A stretch of 64,000 bases of DNA from Aliarcobacter cryaerophilus (lineage in GTDB: Bacteria; Campylobacterota; Campylobacteria; Campylobacterales; Arcobacteraceae): assembly GCF_014352935.1 (NCBI RefSeq), contig NZ_CP060694.1, positions 124,001 to 188,000 on the forward strand, written 5' to 3'. This document shows, in pieces, positions 49,954-59,089 of this stretch (position 1 is its first letter; each line of letters opens with the position of its first letter). A program made the position numbers and the translations under genes. The notes below the pieces were generated by a model that saw only the letters and a program-made list of their open reading frames with translations, was not told where the DNA came from and did not search any database.

Positions 49954-50655
49954 ATGAATAAAGTAGTTGTTATAACTGGAACTTCAAAAGGTATAGGAAA
50001 AGCAATGGCTTTATACTATCTAAATAAAAATTTTGTAGTTGCTGGTTGTAGTAGAAGTAGTAGTTCAATAGAACATCAAAATTATAGACACTTTGAATTA
50101 GATATTACAGATGAAAAAGCTGTTGTAAGTATGATAAGAGCTATAAAAAAAGAGTTTAAAAAAATAGATATTCTTATAAACAATGCAGGAATTGCATCTA
50201 TGAATCATATTCTTACAACTTCAAATGAGTCAATATCAAAACTTTTTAATACAAATTTTTTAGGAACTTTTTTATTTACTAGAGAAGTAGCAAAAGTTAT
50301 GATGAAAGAAAAATATGGAAGAGTAATAAACTTTTCAACTATTGCAAAACCTCTTAGACTTGAAGGTGAAGCTGTTTATGCTGCAAGTAAAGCTGCAATT
50401 GAGAGTTTTACTCAAACTTCTTCAAAGGAGTTAAACGCTTTTAATATAACAGTAAATGCTATTGGTCCAACTCCAATCAAGACTGATTTAATAAAAGCTG
50501 TTCCAAAAGAGAAAATTGAAGATTTGTTAAATAAACAGACAATTAAGCGATTTGGAACAGTTGAAGATATTATAAATGTAATTGATTTTTTTATTGATGA
50601 TAGAAGTAGTTTTATAACTGGTCAGATAATTTATCTTGGTGGAGTTAATAACTAA
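49954..50655 (+). CDS. Short-chain dehydrogenase, FabG-like, of the ACP cassette
   Basis: 233 aa. NAD(P)-dependent oxidoreductase: VVITGTSKGIGKAMALYY, NNAGIA, FSTIAKPLRLEGEAVYAASK with the Tyr-Lys pair, and a FabG-type end RFGTVEDIINVIDFF. ATG 49954 is preferred to the open frame from 49903, which runs through the toxin gene. Placed between ACP and an adenylate-forming ligase, it probably reduces or oxidises a carrier-bound or free small acid. It abuts the ligase (one shared base). Confidence 0.85.
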   Translation: MNKVVVITGTSKGIGKAMALYYLNKNFVVAGCSRSSSSIEHQNYRHFELDITDEKAVVSMIRAIKKEFKKIDILINNAGIASMNHILTTSNESISKLFNTNFLGTFLFTREVAKVMMKEKYGRVINFSTIAKPLRLEGEAVYAASKAAIESFTQTSSKELNAFNITVNAIGPTPIKTDLIKAVPKEKIEDLLNKQTIKRFGTVEDIINVIDFFIDDRSSFITGQIIYLGGVNN

Positions 50656-51995
50656 TGAGTTTTATACTAGAAAAATTTAAAAGTTTTAACTCTAAAAATG
50701 CAATAGTTTTTGAAGATAGAATATATTCTTATGAAGAGTTTATTAAGCAAATAAAAGATTATAAAAATATTTTAGATAAGCACAATATATCTTCAAAAGT
50801 TGTTGTAATTTTGGGTGATTACTCTTTTTATAATCTAGCGCTATTTTTTGCTCTATATGAAAATAAAAATATAATTGTACCAATTACTTCAAATATAAAA
50901 AAAGTTCAAGATGATTTTATAGAAGAGTCATTTTGTCAAACTATTATAAAAACTGATGAAAAAAATCTTTTAATACAAGATTTAAAAAATGCATCTTCTC
51001 ATAATATGATAGATAATTTAAGAGAAAAAAATAGTTCTGGTCTTATTCTTTTTTCAAGTGGAAGTACAGGAAAACCAAAGGCTATGATACATAATCTTGA
51101 TACTCTAATAGACTCTTTCAAGGATAAAAAAGAGAAATCTATGAATATGTTGGTTTTTTTGATGTTTGATCATATTGGTGGATTAAATACAGTTTTTAAT
51201 GCTTTATGCATGGGAGCTTGTTTGATTATTCCAAAAATTAAAGATGCAAAAACTATTTGTGAACTTATAGAAAAATATAAAATTATGGTTCTTCCAAGTA
51301 GTCCAACTTTTTTAAATCTTATTTTAATCTCTGAAGAGTATAAAAATTATGATTTAAGTAGCTTGCGAATGATTACTTACGGTACTGAAACAATGCCACA
51401 ATCACTTCTTTTAAAATTAAAAGAAGTTTTTCCAAAGGTTAAATTTTTACAAACATTTGGAACAAGTGAAACAGGAATTAGTACTACTAGTTCAAAATCA
51501 TCAAACTCTTTATTTATGAAACTTGAAGATATAAATGGTGAGTATAAGATAGTTGAAAATGAACTTTGGCTTAGAAGTAAAACTCAAGTTTTAGGGTATT
51601 TAAATGCTTCAATGGATAGTTTTACAAGTGATGGTTGGTTTAAAACTGGTGATTTAGTTGAGGTTGATGGAGAGTATATAAAAATTATTGGAAGAGCTAA
51701 AGAGGTTATAAATGTAGGTGGTCAAAAAGTTCTTCCTGCTGAGGTGGAATCTATTATTTTAGAGATGGAAGAGATTAGCGATTGTATGGTTTATGCAGAG
51801 CAAAATGCAATTACAGGACAAACAGTTGTTTGTGATGTGGTTTTAAATAAGAATATAGAAAATATCAAAAAAAGAGTAAGAGGTTTTTGTAAAGATAGAT
51901 TAGATACTTATAAAATACCTACAAAGGTAAATGTAGTTGATAAAACAAATTTTAGTGATAGATTTAAGAAAATTAGACTTAAGGATATTAATTGA
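50655..51995 (+). CDS. Adenylate-forming acid-CoA/ACP ligase (ANL superfamily)
   Basis: 446 aa. It would activate a carboxylic acid with ATP and load it on the ACP. Core motifs: GLILFSSGSTGKPKAMIHN (P-loop A3), YGTETMPQSLL and LQTFGTSETGI (A4-A5), GWFKTGDLVEVDGEYIKIIG (A7), AKEVINVGGQKVLPAEVE (A8), and a C-terminal FSDRFKKIRLKDI where the catalytic Lys lies. It is compact for the family. The substrate is unknown; similar ligase plus ACP pairs occur in Campylobacter glycosylation islands that add glyceric or amino acid groups. Confidence 0.85.
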   Translation: MSFILEKFKSFNSKNAIVFEDRIYSYEEFIKQIKDYKNILDKHNISSKVVVILGDYSFYNLALFFALYENKNIIVPITSNIKKVQDDFIEESFCQTIIKTDEKNLLIQDLKNASSHNMIDNLREKNSSGLILFSSGSTGKPKAMIHNLDTLIDSFKDKKEKSMNMLVFLMFDHIGGLNTVFNALCMGACLIIPKIKDAKTICELIEKYKIMVLPSSPTFLNLILISEEYKNYDLSSLRMITYGTETMPQSLLLKLKEVFPKVKFLQTFGTSETGISTTSSKSSNSLFMKLEDINGEYKIVENELWLRSKTQVLGYLNASMDSFTSDGWFKTGDLVEVDGEYIKIIGRAKEVINVGGQKVLPAEVESIILEMEEISDCMVYAEQNAITGQTVVCDVVLNKNIENIKKRVRGFCKDRLDTYKIPTKVNVVDKTNFSDRFKKIRLKDIN

Positions 51996-52885
51996 AAATA
52001 GTAATTTTTGGTATAGGTGGAGCAGGAAGAGCAATATACAGGACACTTAAAGATGATAATCAAATAATTGCTTTTATTGAGAATAATAGTAGTTTATATG
52101 ATACTTTTTATGATGATATTTTAATAAAGCCAGTAGATTTTATAAAAGAGATAGAGTTTGACAAAATTGCTATTTCTGGGGTTTGGATAGAAGAGATGAA
52201 AAAACAACTTTTGGATTTAGGGGTACAAGAAGATAAAATTTGGCTAGTAGATGATAGTAGTTTAAAGTTTTCAAGCTTAGATAGGGAAAGAACAACAGAT
52301 AGCTTAATAAAAGAGTTTTCAAGACTTATGAGAAATGAAAATATTTCATATTTTATAGAGGGCTCTTCATTGCTTTGCCTTTTAAGAGGACAAAATTTAT
52401 CAGATGTTTCAGATGTGGATATATTGGTTACTTCAAAAGAAGATATAGAAAAGATTTGGGAAGCTCTAAATAAAAGTACAATTTTTTTAAATCAAGAACT
52501 AAAAAAAATAGTATATGAAAAAGATAAAATTCTTAGTAAAAAAGATGAGATAGATAAAATTATTGTAAAAAGTAAAAATCAATCTTATGATACAGAACCA
52601 ACAAATTTTGATATAAACTTAGCATATGATGTAGGGGATTTTTATATCCTTGATTATGAAAGTGAGTCGTATCACTATTATAGTAAAGAGTTTATAGAGC
52701 AAGGAAGGCAGATAGAGTATAAAGATATGAAGCTACAAATTCCTCTATATGCTGAAAAATATGTAGAACAAGCTTATGGTAAAAATTGGCGAATACCAGC
52801 AAAAAAGTGGTCTTATATGGATTATAAAAATCTTCTTTTAAGCAATAGTGAATTAATGAAATTTATCAAAAAGGGTAGAAAATGA
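51992..52885 (+). CDS. Rossmann-like module fused to a LicD-like nucleotidyltransferase fold
   Basis: 297 aa, start TTG overlapping the ligase stop. Residues 1-90 form a small nucleotide-binding-like module (KIVIFGIGGAGRAIYRTLKD, then FDKIAISGVW), also found in three other proteins of this island. Residues about 105-290 resemble LicD: YFIEGSSLLCLLRG followed by the metal-binding DVD at 141-143 in SDVSDVDILV. LicD proteins pass phosphocholine or a phosphonate from a CDP/CMP carrier to a glycan. Here a LicC-like gene lies three genes on, which supports a LicD role, but the match is weak and another nucleotidyltransferase role is possible. Confidence 0.6.
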   Translation: MKIVIFGIGGAGRAIYRTLKDDNQIIAFIENNSSLYDTFYDDILIKPVDFIKEIEFDKIAISGVWIEEMKKQLLDLGVQEDKIWLVDDSSLKFSSLDRERTTDSLIKEFSRLMRNENISYFIEGSSLLCLLRGQNLSDVSDVDILVTSKEDIEKIWEALNKSTIFLNQELKKIVYEKDKILSKKDEIDKIIVKSKNQSYDTEPTNFDINLAYDVGDFYILDYESESYHYYSKEFIEQGRQIEYKDMKLQIPLYAEKYVEQAYGKNWRIPAKKWSYMDYKNLLLSNSELMKFIKKGRK

Positions 52886-53946
52886 GAAATAAAGAGTATA
52901 TCTTTACTCCAGGACCTGTACCAATATCAGAAAAAATTCTAAAAATTGGCTCAAAACAGTTACCATATTTTAGAACAGATGAGTTTTCTAAAGTAGTTTT
53001 CGAGTGTAAAAAAGATTTGCTAGAACTTGTTAATGCACCAAAACATAGTGAAGTTGTTTTTATGACAAGTTCAGGAACAGGAGCTATGGAAGCATCTATT
53101 ATAAATCTTTTATCAAACAAAGATAAAGCAATAGTTATAAATGGTGGTGGCTTTGGAGAGAGATTTGTAGAGATATGTAATTTTCATAATATTTTTAATC
53201 ATAATATAAAAATAGAAAAAGATGAAGATATAAATTTTGAAGCATTAAAAAAGCTAGAAGCAAATAGTTTTTTAGTAAATGCTCATGAGACAACTATTGG
53301 AAGATTGTATAATTTGAAGAAAATTGGAGATTTTTGCAAAGAAAATAATCTTTTAAATATTGTAGATGCTATTAGTACTTTTGTAAGTGACAAAATAGAT
53401 ATGCAAGAGCAAAATATAGACGTTTTAATAACTAGCTCAAACAAGGGTTTAGCTCTACCACCAGCTTTAGGTATTGTGGTATTAAATCCAAATGCTCTTA
53501 AAAAAATAGAAAAATCAAGCTCATATTATTTTGATTTTAGCTCTTATCTAAAAGACATAAAAAGAGGACAAACTCCTTTTACACCAGCAATTTCTATAAT
53601 ACTTCAACTACAAAAAAGGCTAAAAGAGTTAAAAAAAAGAGGTATAAAAAAAGAGAATAAAAGAGTAGAAAAATTGGCTAAATATTTTAGAGAAAATATA
53701 AGGGATTTACCTTTTGAGTTTTATGTAAAAGATATGCCAAATGCAATGACAACTTTAACTCCAAAAGATGGTAAATTTGCAAGTAAGATAATAGAAGATT
53801 TTAAAATAAAATATAATATTACATTAACTCCAAGTGGAGGAGAGTTAAAAGATAAAGTAATTAGAGTATCACATATGGGAGATATGAATAAGAGATATAT
53901 CGATGTTCTTTTAAGAGCTTTAAAAGATTATTATAAGAAGGGATAA
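52882..53946 (+). CDS. Class V aminotransferase, PhnW/alanine-glyoxylate type
   Basis: 354 aa. PLP enzyme with TPGPVPISEKI at the start, FMTSSGTGAMEASI, and the PLP Lys at residue 188 in TSSNKGLALPPALGI. The closest named families are 2-aminoethylphosphonate-pyruvate transaminase (PhnW) and alanine/serine-glyoxylate transaminases. Next to LicC- and LicD-like genes, a role in making an amino-phosphonate or amino alcohol is attractive, since some PntC cytidylyltransferases are fused to such a transaminase. It overlaps the upstream gene by four bases. Confidence 0.75.
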   Translation: MRNKEYIFTPGPVPISEKILKIGSKQLPYFRTDEFSKVVFECKKDLLELVNAPKHSEVVFMTSSGTGAMEASIINLLSNKDKAIVINGGGFGERFVEICNFHNIFNHNIKIEKDEDINFEALKKLEANSFLVNAHETTIGRLYNLKKIGDFCKENNLLNIVDAISTFVSDKIDMQEQNIDVLITSSNKGLALPPALGIVVLNPNALKKIEKSSSYYFDFSSYLKDIKRGQTPFTPAISIILQLQKRLKELKKRGIKKENKRVEKLAKYFRENIRDLPFEFYVKDMPNAMTTLTPKDGKFASKIIEDFKIKYNITLTPSGGELKDKVIRVSHMGDMNKRYIDVLLRALKDYYKKG

Positions 53947-53949
53947 AAA

Positions 53950-54816
53950 ATGATAGATGTAAATGATGAAGCGATTAATATAAAAAAAAGACTAATAGAG
54001 ATTGAAAATATTCAAAAAGAGTTACAAAATGAACAAGAGTTTTTAAAAAATAAAATTCATCTATATTTTGATGGGGAGCAATTTGAAACTAGTAAAGCTG
54101 AAGCTTTTATTGTTGATTGGTATTGGCAAAATTGTTATGGTAGCGAAATAAGAATAGACCCAATAAGAGTTAATTATACAAAAAATAGTTTAGAAAAAAC
54201 TATTAAAAAGTATGTTACAAATTATAATAGAGCATTAGATATAGGGTGTGGGTATGGACTTTTTACAGAGTTTATGGCATCAAGATTTAAAGAGAGTATA
54301 GGGTTAGATTTAAGTGAGTTTAGAGTTGGTGAAAATAATAAGAATAATAAGCTAGAAAATGTAAAATATTTGTCAGATAATTTTGTAACTTGTGATAAAT
54401 CTAAACTAGGAAAATTTGATTTCATTTTTGCAAGTGATATAAATATGTATTCAAGTGAAAAAGATTATGAGCAAATTTTTAATTCATATCTTGATTTATT
54501 GGATGATGAGGGGGTACTTTTAATGAGAGAGAGTGTATATAAAGAAGATGAATATAAAGAGCATAAATCTCATAGATATGTAGCTTATTATAAGAGTATA
54601 AATTATTATAAAAATGGAATATATAAAAACTACTATATAGATAGTTTTAAAGACACTAGTATACATATAAATGAATTAAATAGAAAATATTTTTCTCTTT
54701 TTCCAGAGAAAAAAGCAGAAGTAGAGAGAGATATAAAATTACTTGATGATATAGTAAAAAATAATATTAGTAGAGATACTACTACAAGTTATTATTATAT
54801 TTATAAAAAGGATTAA
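53950..54816 (+). CDS. SAM-dependent methyltransferase, paralogue 1
   Basis: 288 aa. A coiled coil (about residues 5-38) precedes a class I methyltransferase domain: motif I ALDIGCGYGLF at 96-106, GLDLSEFRV, FDFIFASDINMYS and LDDEGVLLMRESVY. The C-terminal part has RYVAYYKSINYY, also present in the paralogue at 55532-56422, so the two arose by duplication. The methyl acceptor is unknown; either N-methylation of an amino group or O-methylation of a small acid would fit the cassette. Confidence 0.8.
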   Translation: MIDVNDEAINIKKRLIEIENIQKELQNEQEFLKNKIHLYFDGEQFETSKAEAFIVDWYWQNCYGSEIRIDPIRVNYTKNSLEKTIKKYVTNYNRALDIGCGYGLFTEFMASRFKESIGLDLSEFRVGENNKNNKLENVKYLSDNFVTCDKSKLGKFDFIFASDINMYSSEKDYEQIFNSYLDLLDDEGVLLMRESVYKEDEYKEHKSHRYVAYYKSINYYKNGIYKNYYIDSFKDTSIHINELNRKYFSLFPEKKAEVERDIKLLDDIVKNNISRDTTTSYYYIYKKD

Positions 54817-54819
54817 ATC

Positions 54820-55530
54820 TTGAGAGTTTTAATAATGGCAGCAGGAGTAGGAAGTAGAATAAGTAGGCACTTGCAAGGGCAACCAAAGTGTTGTGTTAAG
54901 ATAAAAGATACTCCTCTTATTAGATATACTGTAGAGCTTTTAAACAAAAAAGGGATAAAAGATATAGCAATTGTTACAGGGTATGCTCAAGATTTTATTA
55001 TTGATGCTTTAAAAGGTTTAGAGTATAAACACTACTATAATCCATTTTTTGATGTTACAAATTCAATAGCTTCAACATGGTTTGCAAAATATTTTTTACA
55101 AAACAGTGATGATTATATTATTATGAATGGAGATGTTTTTATAGAAGAGAATATATTAGATACTCTTCTTGAAAATAGCAGATCTCCACTTTTTTTGGCT
55201 GATAGTACAAGAGTAGAAGATGCTGATTATAGGTTTAACTACAAAGATAATAAGCTAGTAAAATATGGAAAAGATATAAGTGTTGAGGAGACTACTGGAG
55301 AGTATGTAGGAATTGCAAAGATAAAAAAAGAGGATATAGATTTTATGAAACAAAAACTAGAAGAGCTAATATCTTTTCAAAAGCATGGCTATTGGTGGGA
55401 AGATATATTTTATAGAAACATAGAAAAAAAAGATGTCTATATAAAAGATATAAAAGGCTACTTCTGGGCTGAGGTTGATTATATAGAAGATTATGAGAGA
55501 ATTAAAAAATATTTGGAAAAAGGAGTTTAA
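54820..55530 (+). CDS. LicC/PntC-like cytidylyltransferase
   Basis: 236 aa, start TTG. Nucleotidyltransferase fold with AAGVGSR at 7-13, PKC at 22-24, the segment YNPFFDVTNSIASTWFAKY typical of the LicC (phosphocholine) and PntC (phosphonate) group, metal-binding MNGD at 102-105, and a C-terminal WAEVDYIEDY. It would join CTP with a small phospho- or phosphono-amino compound. Sugar-1-phosphate specificity cannot be excluded, but the VTNSxxS motif argues against it. Lies between the two methyltransferase genes. Confidence 0.75.
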   Translation: MRVLIMAAGVGSRISRHLQGQPKCCVKIKDTPLIRYTVELLNKKGIKDIAIVTGYAQDFIIDALKGLEYKHYYNPFFDVTNSIASTWFAKYFLQNSDDYIIMNGDVFIEENILDTLLENSRSPLFLADSTRVEDADYRFNYKDNKLVKYGKDISVEETTGEYVGIAKIKKEDIDFMKQKLEELISFQKHGYWWEDIFYRNIEKKDVYIKDIKGYFWAEVDYIEDYERIKKYLEKGV

Positions 55531-55531
55531 G

Positions 55532-56422
55532 TTGGATAAGCTAAATCAAGATCTAATAGAGGCAAAAAAAAGGTTAAATGAGATAGAGAAGATTAAGCTA
55601 GAGCTAGATGAAGAGTTTAAATATCTTCAAGATAAGATTCATATGTATTTTGATAGTGAAGTTCACAATACTGATGAAGCAGAGAAGTTTATAATAGGTG
55701 ATTTTTGGTCAAAAGCATATATGCTATATAAAGATGGTGGATATATTACAAATGATGAATATATCTCAAAAGTAAGATTTGATTATGAGACAAAACAGTT
55801 AGAAAAAATTATAAATGAAAATATAAAAAATAGAAAAACTGCTCTTGATATAGGTTGTGGAGAGGGAAGATATACAAAGGAGTTTGCAAAGATTTTTGAT
55901 AGTGTTACAGGACTTGACTTATCGCAAGACAGAGTTGATAGAAACAATAGTGAAAATAGTAATCCAAAAATAAAATATATAAATGAAAACTTTCTAAAAG
56001 TAGAAAAAGGAAGTTTGGGAAAATTTGATTTTGTATTTGCTAGTGATGTTTTTACTTATACTCCAGACAAAGAGATAGAGCCAATATTTGAAAAGCTTTT
56101 AGAGCTGGTTGCTGATGATGGATTTTTGATTATGAGAGAAAGTACACAAAACCATGGAAGTAGTGCTTGGAGATCTAAAGGATATGTAGCATATTATAGA
56201 AATACAAAATTCTATGAAGAGAGTATCTTCAAACAAACTTTTAAATCTTCATATCAAATATATGGGTATAGCTTATACTATACAAATAAATATTTTAATG
56301 TAAATAGAGAAAAAAGAGATGAAGTAGCAAAAAATCCATTTTTACTTGATGAAATTGTGCCAAAATTTATAGACCCAAAACTAAAATCAGCACATTTTTT
56401 CTTGCATAAGGTAAAGAGTTGA
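55532..56422 (+). CDS. SAM-dependent methyltransferase, paralogue 2
   Basis: 296 aa from TTG 55532, which follows AAAGGAG; a longer in-frame ATG at 55493 would overlap the cytidylyltransferase and adds 13 residues with no match in the paralogue. The order is as in paralogue 1: coiled coil, YLQDKIHMYFDSE, motif I ALDIGCGEGRY, GLDLSQDRV, FDFVFASDVFTYT, and RGYVAYYR-like GYVAYYRNTKFYEESIF. The close match over its length argues for tandem duplication, then insertion or retention of the LicC-like gene between the copies. Confidence 0.8.
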   Translation: MDKLNQDLIEAKKRLNEIEKIKLELDEEFKYLQDKIHMYFDSEVHNTDEAEKFIIGDFWSKAYMLYKDGGYITNDEYISKVRFDYETKQLEKIINENIKNRKTALDIGCGEGRYTKEFAKIFDSVTGLDLSQDRVDRNNSENSNPKIKYINENFLKVEKGSLGKFDFVFASDVFTYTPDKEIEPIFEKLLELVADDGFLIMRESTQNHGSSAWRSKGYVAYYRNTKFYEESIFKQTFKSSYQIYGYSLYYTNKYFNVNREKRDEVAKNPFLLDEIVPKFIDPKLKSAHFFLHKVKS

Positions 56423-57858
56423 AAATAGAAGATTTAAGAGGTAAAAACTGTTATATTTTTCCAAAATCACCAATTACAGAGACTTTTAAAAAGTATTTAG
56501 ATGTAAATGGTGTTTTTGTAAAAGATTTTATTGATAATCAAAAAAAAGAGAATACTTTTTATTTAGATGATATTTCATCAAAAGATTTTGACTATATTTT
56601 AATCTTCTCTCCAAATCACTATAGAGCGATTTATGAGCAAACTATTAACTCTATTTCAAAAGAGAAAGTAATATTTGTATATTTTGGAAATAATAATAAA
56701 GAATATCTTTTTACAAAAGATATAGAAGCATTATCAACCATAGATAGTAAAGAGAAATATGAGAAATATTTTGAAACAAAAATTAAAAACTACACTCTAA
56801 AAGATGAAGTACTTTTTATAGGGATAGGATTTTTGGATTTAAATATAAAATATTTGTATCTATTTCTAAAAAAACATACCAATTTAAAAGTATATATATC
56901 AACAAACAATCAAAGAGATATAGATATTTTTAAAAAGTACAATATAGATGTAGTTCCTTTTTTTAGTGAAGAGTTTTTTGATTTAGTTTTTAGAACAAAG
57001 ATAAAAATAGTTGATCAAACTCCAACAGATGAGTTACTGATAAAATGTTTAAATATTGGAAAATCTATCCAGCTTTGGCATGGAATTACTATTGAGCAGT
57101 TAGGAGTTTTGGCAAATTATAAACTGCTTAAATATGATGTTGTTTTATCTACTTCAAATTTTGTGAGTGATTACTCTTTTAGTAAAATATATCTATATGA
57201 TAAGCTTATAAATTGTGGTTACCCTAGAAATGATATTTTGTATAATGATAATATAGAGCTTATAAATGTGGATTTAGAACTTTTAGATGAGATTAAAAAT
57301 AGTAAAGAGTTGAAATATGTAGTATATATGCCAACTCATAGGCTTCATAGTTTTGAAAGTAATCCAATAAACTATAAAGAGCTAAATGATTTTGGAGTAA
57401 GAAATAGTATTAAGTTTATAATAAAAATGCACCCACTTGTAGCAGAAAAAGCAAGAGAAGATTTAGCTCTTTATCAAGAAATTTGTGATTTCTCAAATTT
57501 AGTGATATATCCATCTTTTATGGATATATACCCGATATTAAAATATAGTGATATTTTAATATCTGATTATTCATCTGTTTATTTTGATTTTTTATATACA
57601 AATAAACCAATAATATTTTTTTGTTATGATTACAAAGAGTGGGTAGAGAGTGAGGGGAGTGTAGTGCTTGATTATTTCTCTTACTCACCTGGAGATAAAT
57701 GCTATACATTTATAGAACTTTTAAACTCTATTTTAACTAATTTAAAAGAAGATAAATATATAGGTGATAGAAAAAGAGTATTTGATCAAATGTTTGAAAA
57801 TAAAACTCAATCTGCATCTAAACTTATTTTAGAAGAGATAAAAGGATTATTAAAATAA
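56419..57858 (+). CDS. CDP-glycerol/TagB-TagF-like glycerophosphotransferase
   Basis: 479 aa, start TTG overlapping the previous stop. Residues 1-100 form the small Rossmann-like module shared with other island proteins. The C-terminal 300 residues match the TagB/TagF (CDP-glycerol glycerophosphotransferase) fold: QLWHGI near 219, YMPTHR near 304, IKMHPL near 337, and SDYSSVYFDFLYTNKPIIFF near 382. Such enzymes pass an alcohol phosphate from a CDP carrier to a glycan or polymer, so it may be the acceptor enzyme for the product of the cytidylyltransferase. Its end overlaps the converging GT2 gene by nine bases. Confidence 0.8.
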   Translation: MKIEDLRGKNCYIFPKSPITETFKKYLDVNGVFVKDFIDNQKKENTFYLDDISSKDFDYILIFSPNHYRAIYEQTINSISKEKVIFVYFGNNNKEYLFTKDIEALSTIDSKEKYEKYFETKIKNYTLKDEVLFIGIGFLDLNIKYLYLFLKKHTNLKVYISTNNQRDIDIFKKYNIDVVPFFSEEFFDLVFRTKIKIVDQTPTDELLIKCLNIGKSIQLWHGITIEQLGVLANYKLLKYDVVLSTSNFVSDYSFSKIYLYDKLINCGYPRNDILYNDNIELINVDLELLDEIKNSKELKYVVYMPTHRLHSFESNPINYKELNDFGVRNSIKFIIKMHPLVAEKAREDLALYQEICDFSNLVIYPSFMDIYPILKYSDILISDYSSVYFDFLYTNKPIIFFCYDYKEWVESEGSVVLDYFSYSPGDKCYTFIELLNSILTNLKEDKYIGDRKRVFDQMFENKTQSASKLILEEIKGLLK

Positions 57859-59073
57859 CATATCAAATACTATAATTTTTGATTCATCTATATTTAATTC
57901 ATTAATGAGATAGTCTTTTATATCATTTTCCCTTCCAAAAACAGAAATAATTATTTTATCAAAATCCATATTATTTAGTTTCTCTGGATGATAAATTTCA
58001 GAGTATTTAGAAGTGCTATTAGTATTCAAATCAACTATTGCAACAAGTTGATTTATAAGTTCATTTGCATAGATATTTCCAATTATTCCATTTCCATAAA
58101 TTATAATTTTTTTATTATCATTTTTTAATAATTTAATGTGAGAGAATAAAATATTTATTTCTCTTGAAAATATATATCTTTTTTCAGATTGATTAAGTTC
58201 GTATTTAGATATTGTATTATTAATTATTAGCTCTACGCAATAAAGATAATTTATAATATCTTTATTATTGGTAACTAGATTTGCTTTTTGTTTTGCAAAG
58301 TTTAAATATTTCGTTACTCCTCTATGCAAATCAAATTTTATAACATCAAACTCTTTATTTGTTAATAAAAAGTTTAACCACTCATTATAAATAGAATTTA
58401 TTGAATTTGCATGATACATTGTAAATTGGTTTGAAGTTGAATTTTCTCTATCTAGCCACTTATATAAACATTCATTTACAACAGAAATTTTATTTGCATA
58501 GTAATACACCTTAGGTAATAAACATACATCTTCGTACGCATAATTTGGGAAAAATAATAAATTTTCAATAAATATATTTTTTTTAAATAAAATACCACAA
58601 GAAATGAGGCTGATTTTACCTGAAAAAATATAAGAATTCTTTGAGCTACTATTAATTATATTTTCATTTATTTTTGGAAATCTATCTAATATATCACCAA
58701 TTTGATTGACTCTTTCCCATCCACCTATAGCAATGTCGCTTTTATCTTTTATTATTTTATTATATAGCGATTCCAAGGTATTAAGCTGTATGTAATCATC
58801 TGAATCTAAGAAAAATATAAAATCTGTTTCAGAGTTCATTATCCCAAAATTTCTACAGAAACTTTGTCCTTTATTTTTTTGATTAAAAAGTCTAATTCGA
58901 GAATCTTTTTTTTGATATTTTTGACATATTTTATAACTATTATCTATTGAACCGTCATTTATCAAAATTATCTCTATATCTTTAAATGTTTGATTTATAG
59001 CTGAATCTAAACATCTTTCTAAATATTTTTCTGTATTGTATATAGGGATTATTATGCTTACTTTTATTTTCAT
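57850..59073 (-). CDS. Family 2 glycosyltransferase with C-terminal Rossmann-like module
   Basis: 407 aa. GT-A domain at the N-terminus: VSIIIPIYNTEKYLERCLDS, LINDGSIDNSYKI, FFLDSDDYI (DXD). A helical middle part, then from about residue 316 the module IIIYGNGIIGNIYANELINQ with FDKIIISVFGREND, similar to the end of the next upstream gene (CgeB-like). The sugar is unknown. It is the last gene of the minus-strand block. Confidence 0.85.
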   Translation of the reverse strand: MKIKVSIIIPIYNTEKYLERCLDSAINQTFKDIEIILINDGSIDNSYKICQKYQKKDSRIRLFNQKNKGQSFCRNFGIMNSETDFIFFLDSDDYIQLNTLESLYNKIIKDKSDIAIGGWERVNQIGDILDRFPKINENIINSSSKNSYIFSGKISLISCGILFKKNIFIENLLFFPNYAYEDVCLLPKVYYYANKISVVNECLYKWLDRENSTSNQFTMYHANSINSIYNEWLNFLLTNKEFDVIKFDLHRGVTKYLNFAKQKANLVTNNKDIINYLYCVELIINNTISKYELNQSEKRYIFSREINILFSHIKLLKNDNKKIIIYGNGIIGNIYANELINQLVAIVDLNTNSTSKYSEIYHPEKLNNMDFDKIIISVFGRENDIKDYLINELNIDESKIIVFDMLF

Positions 59074-59089
59074 TATTTAACTTTAAAAT

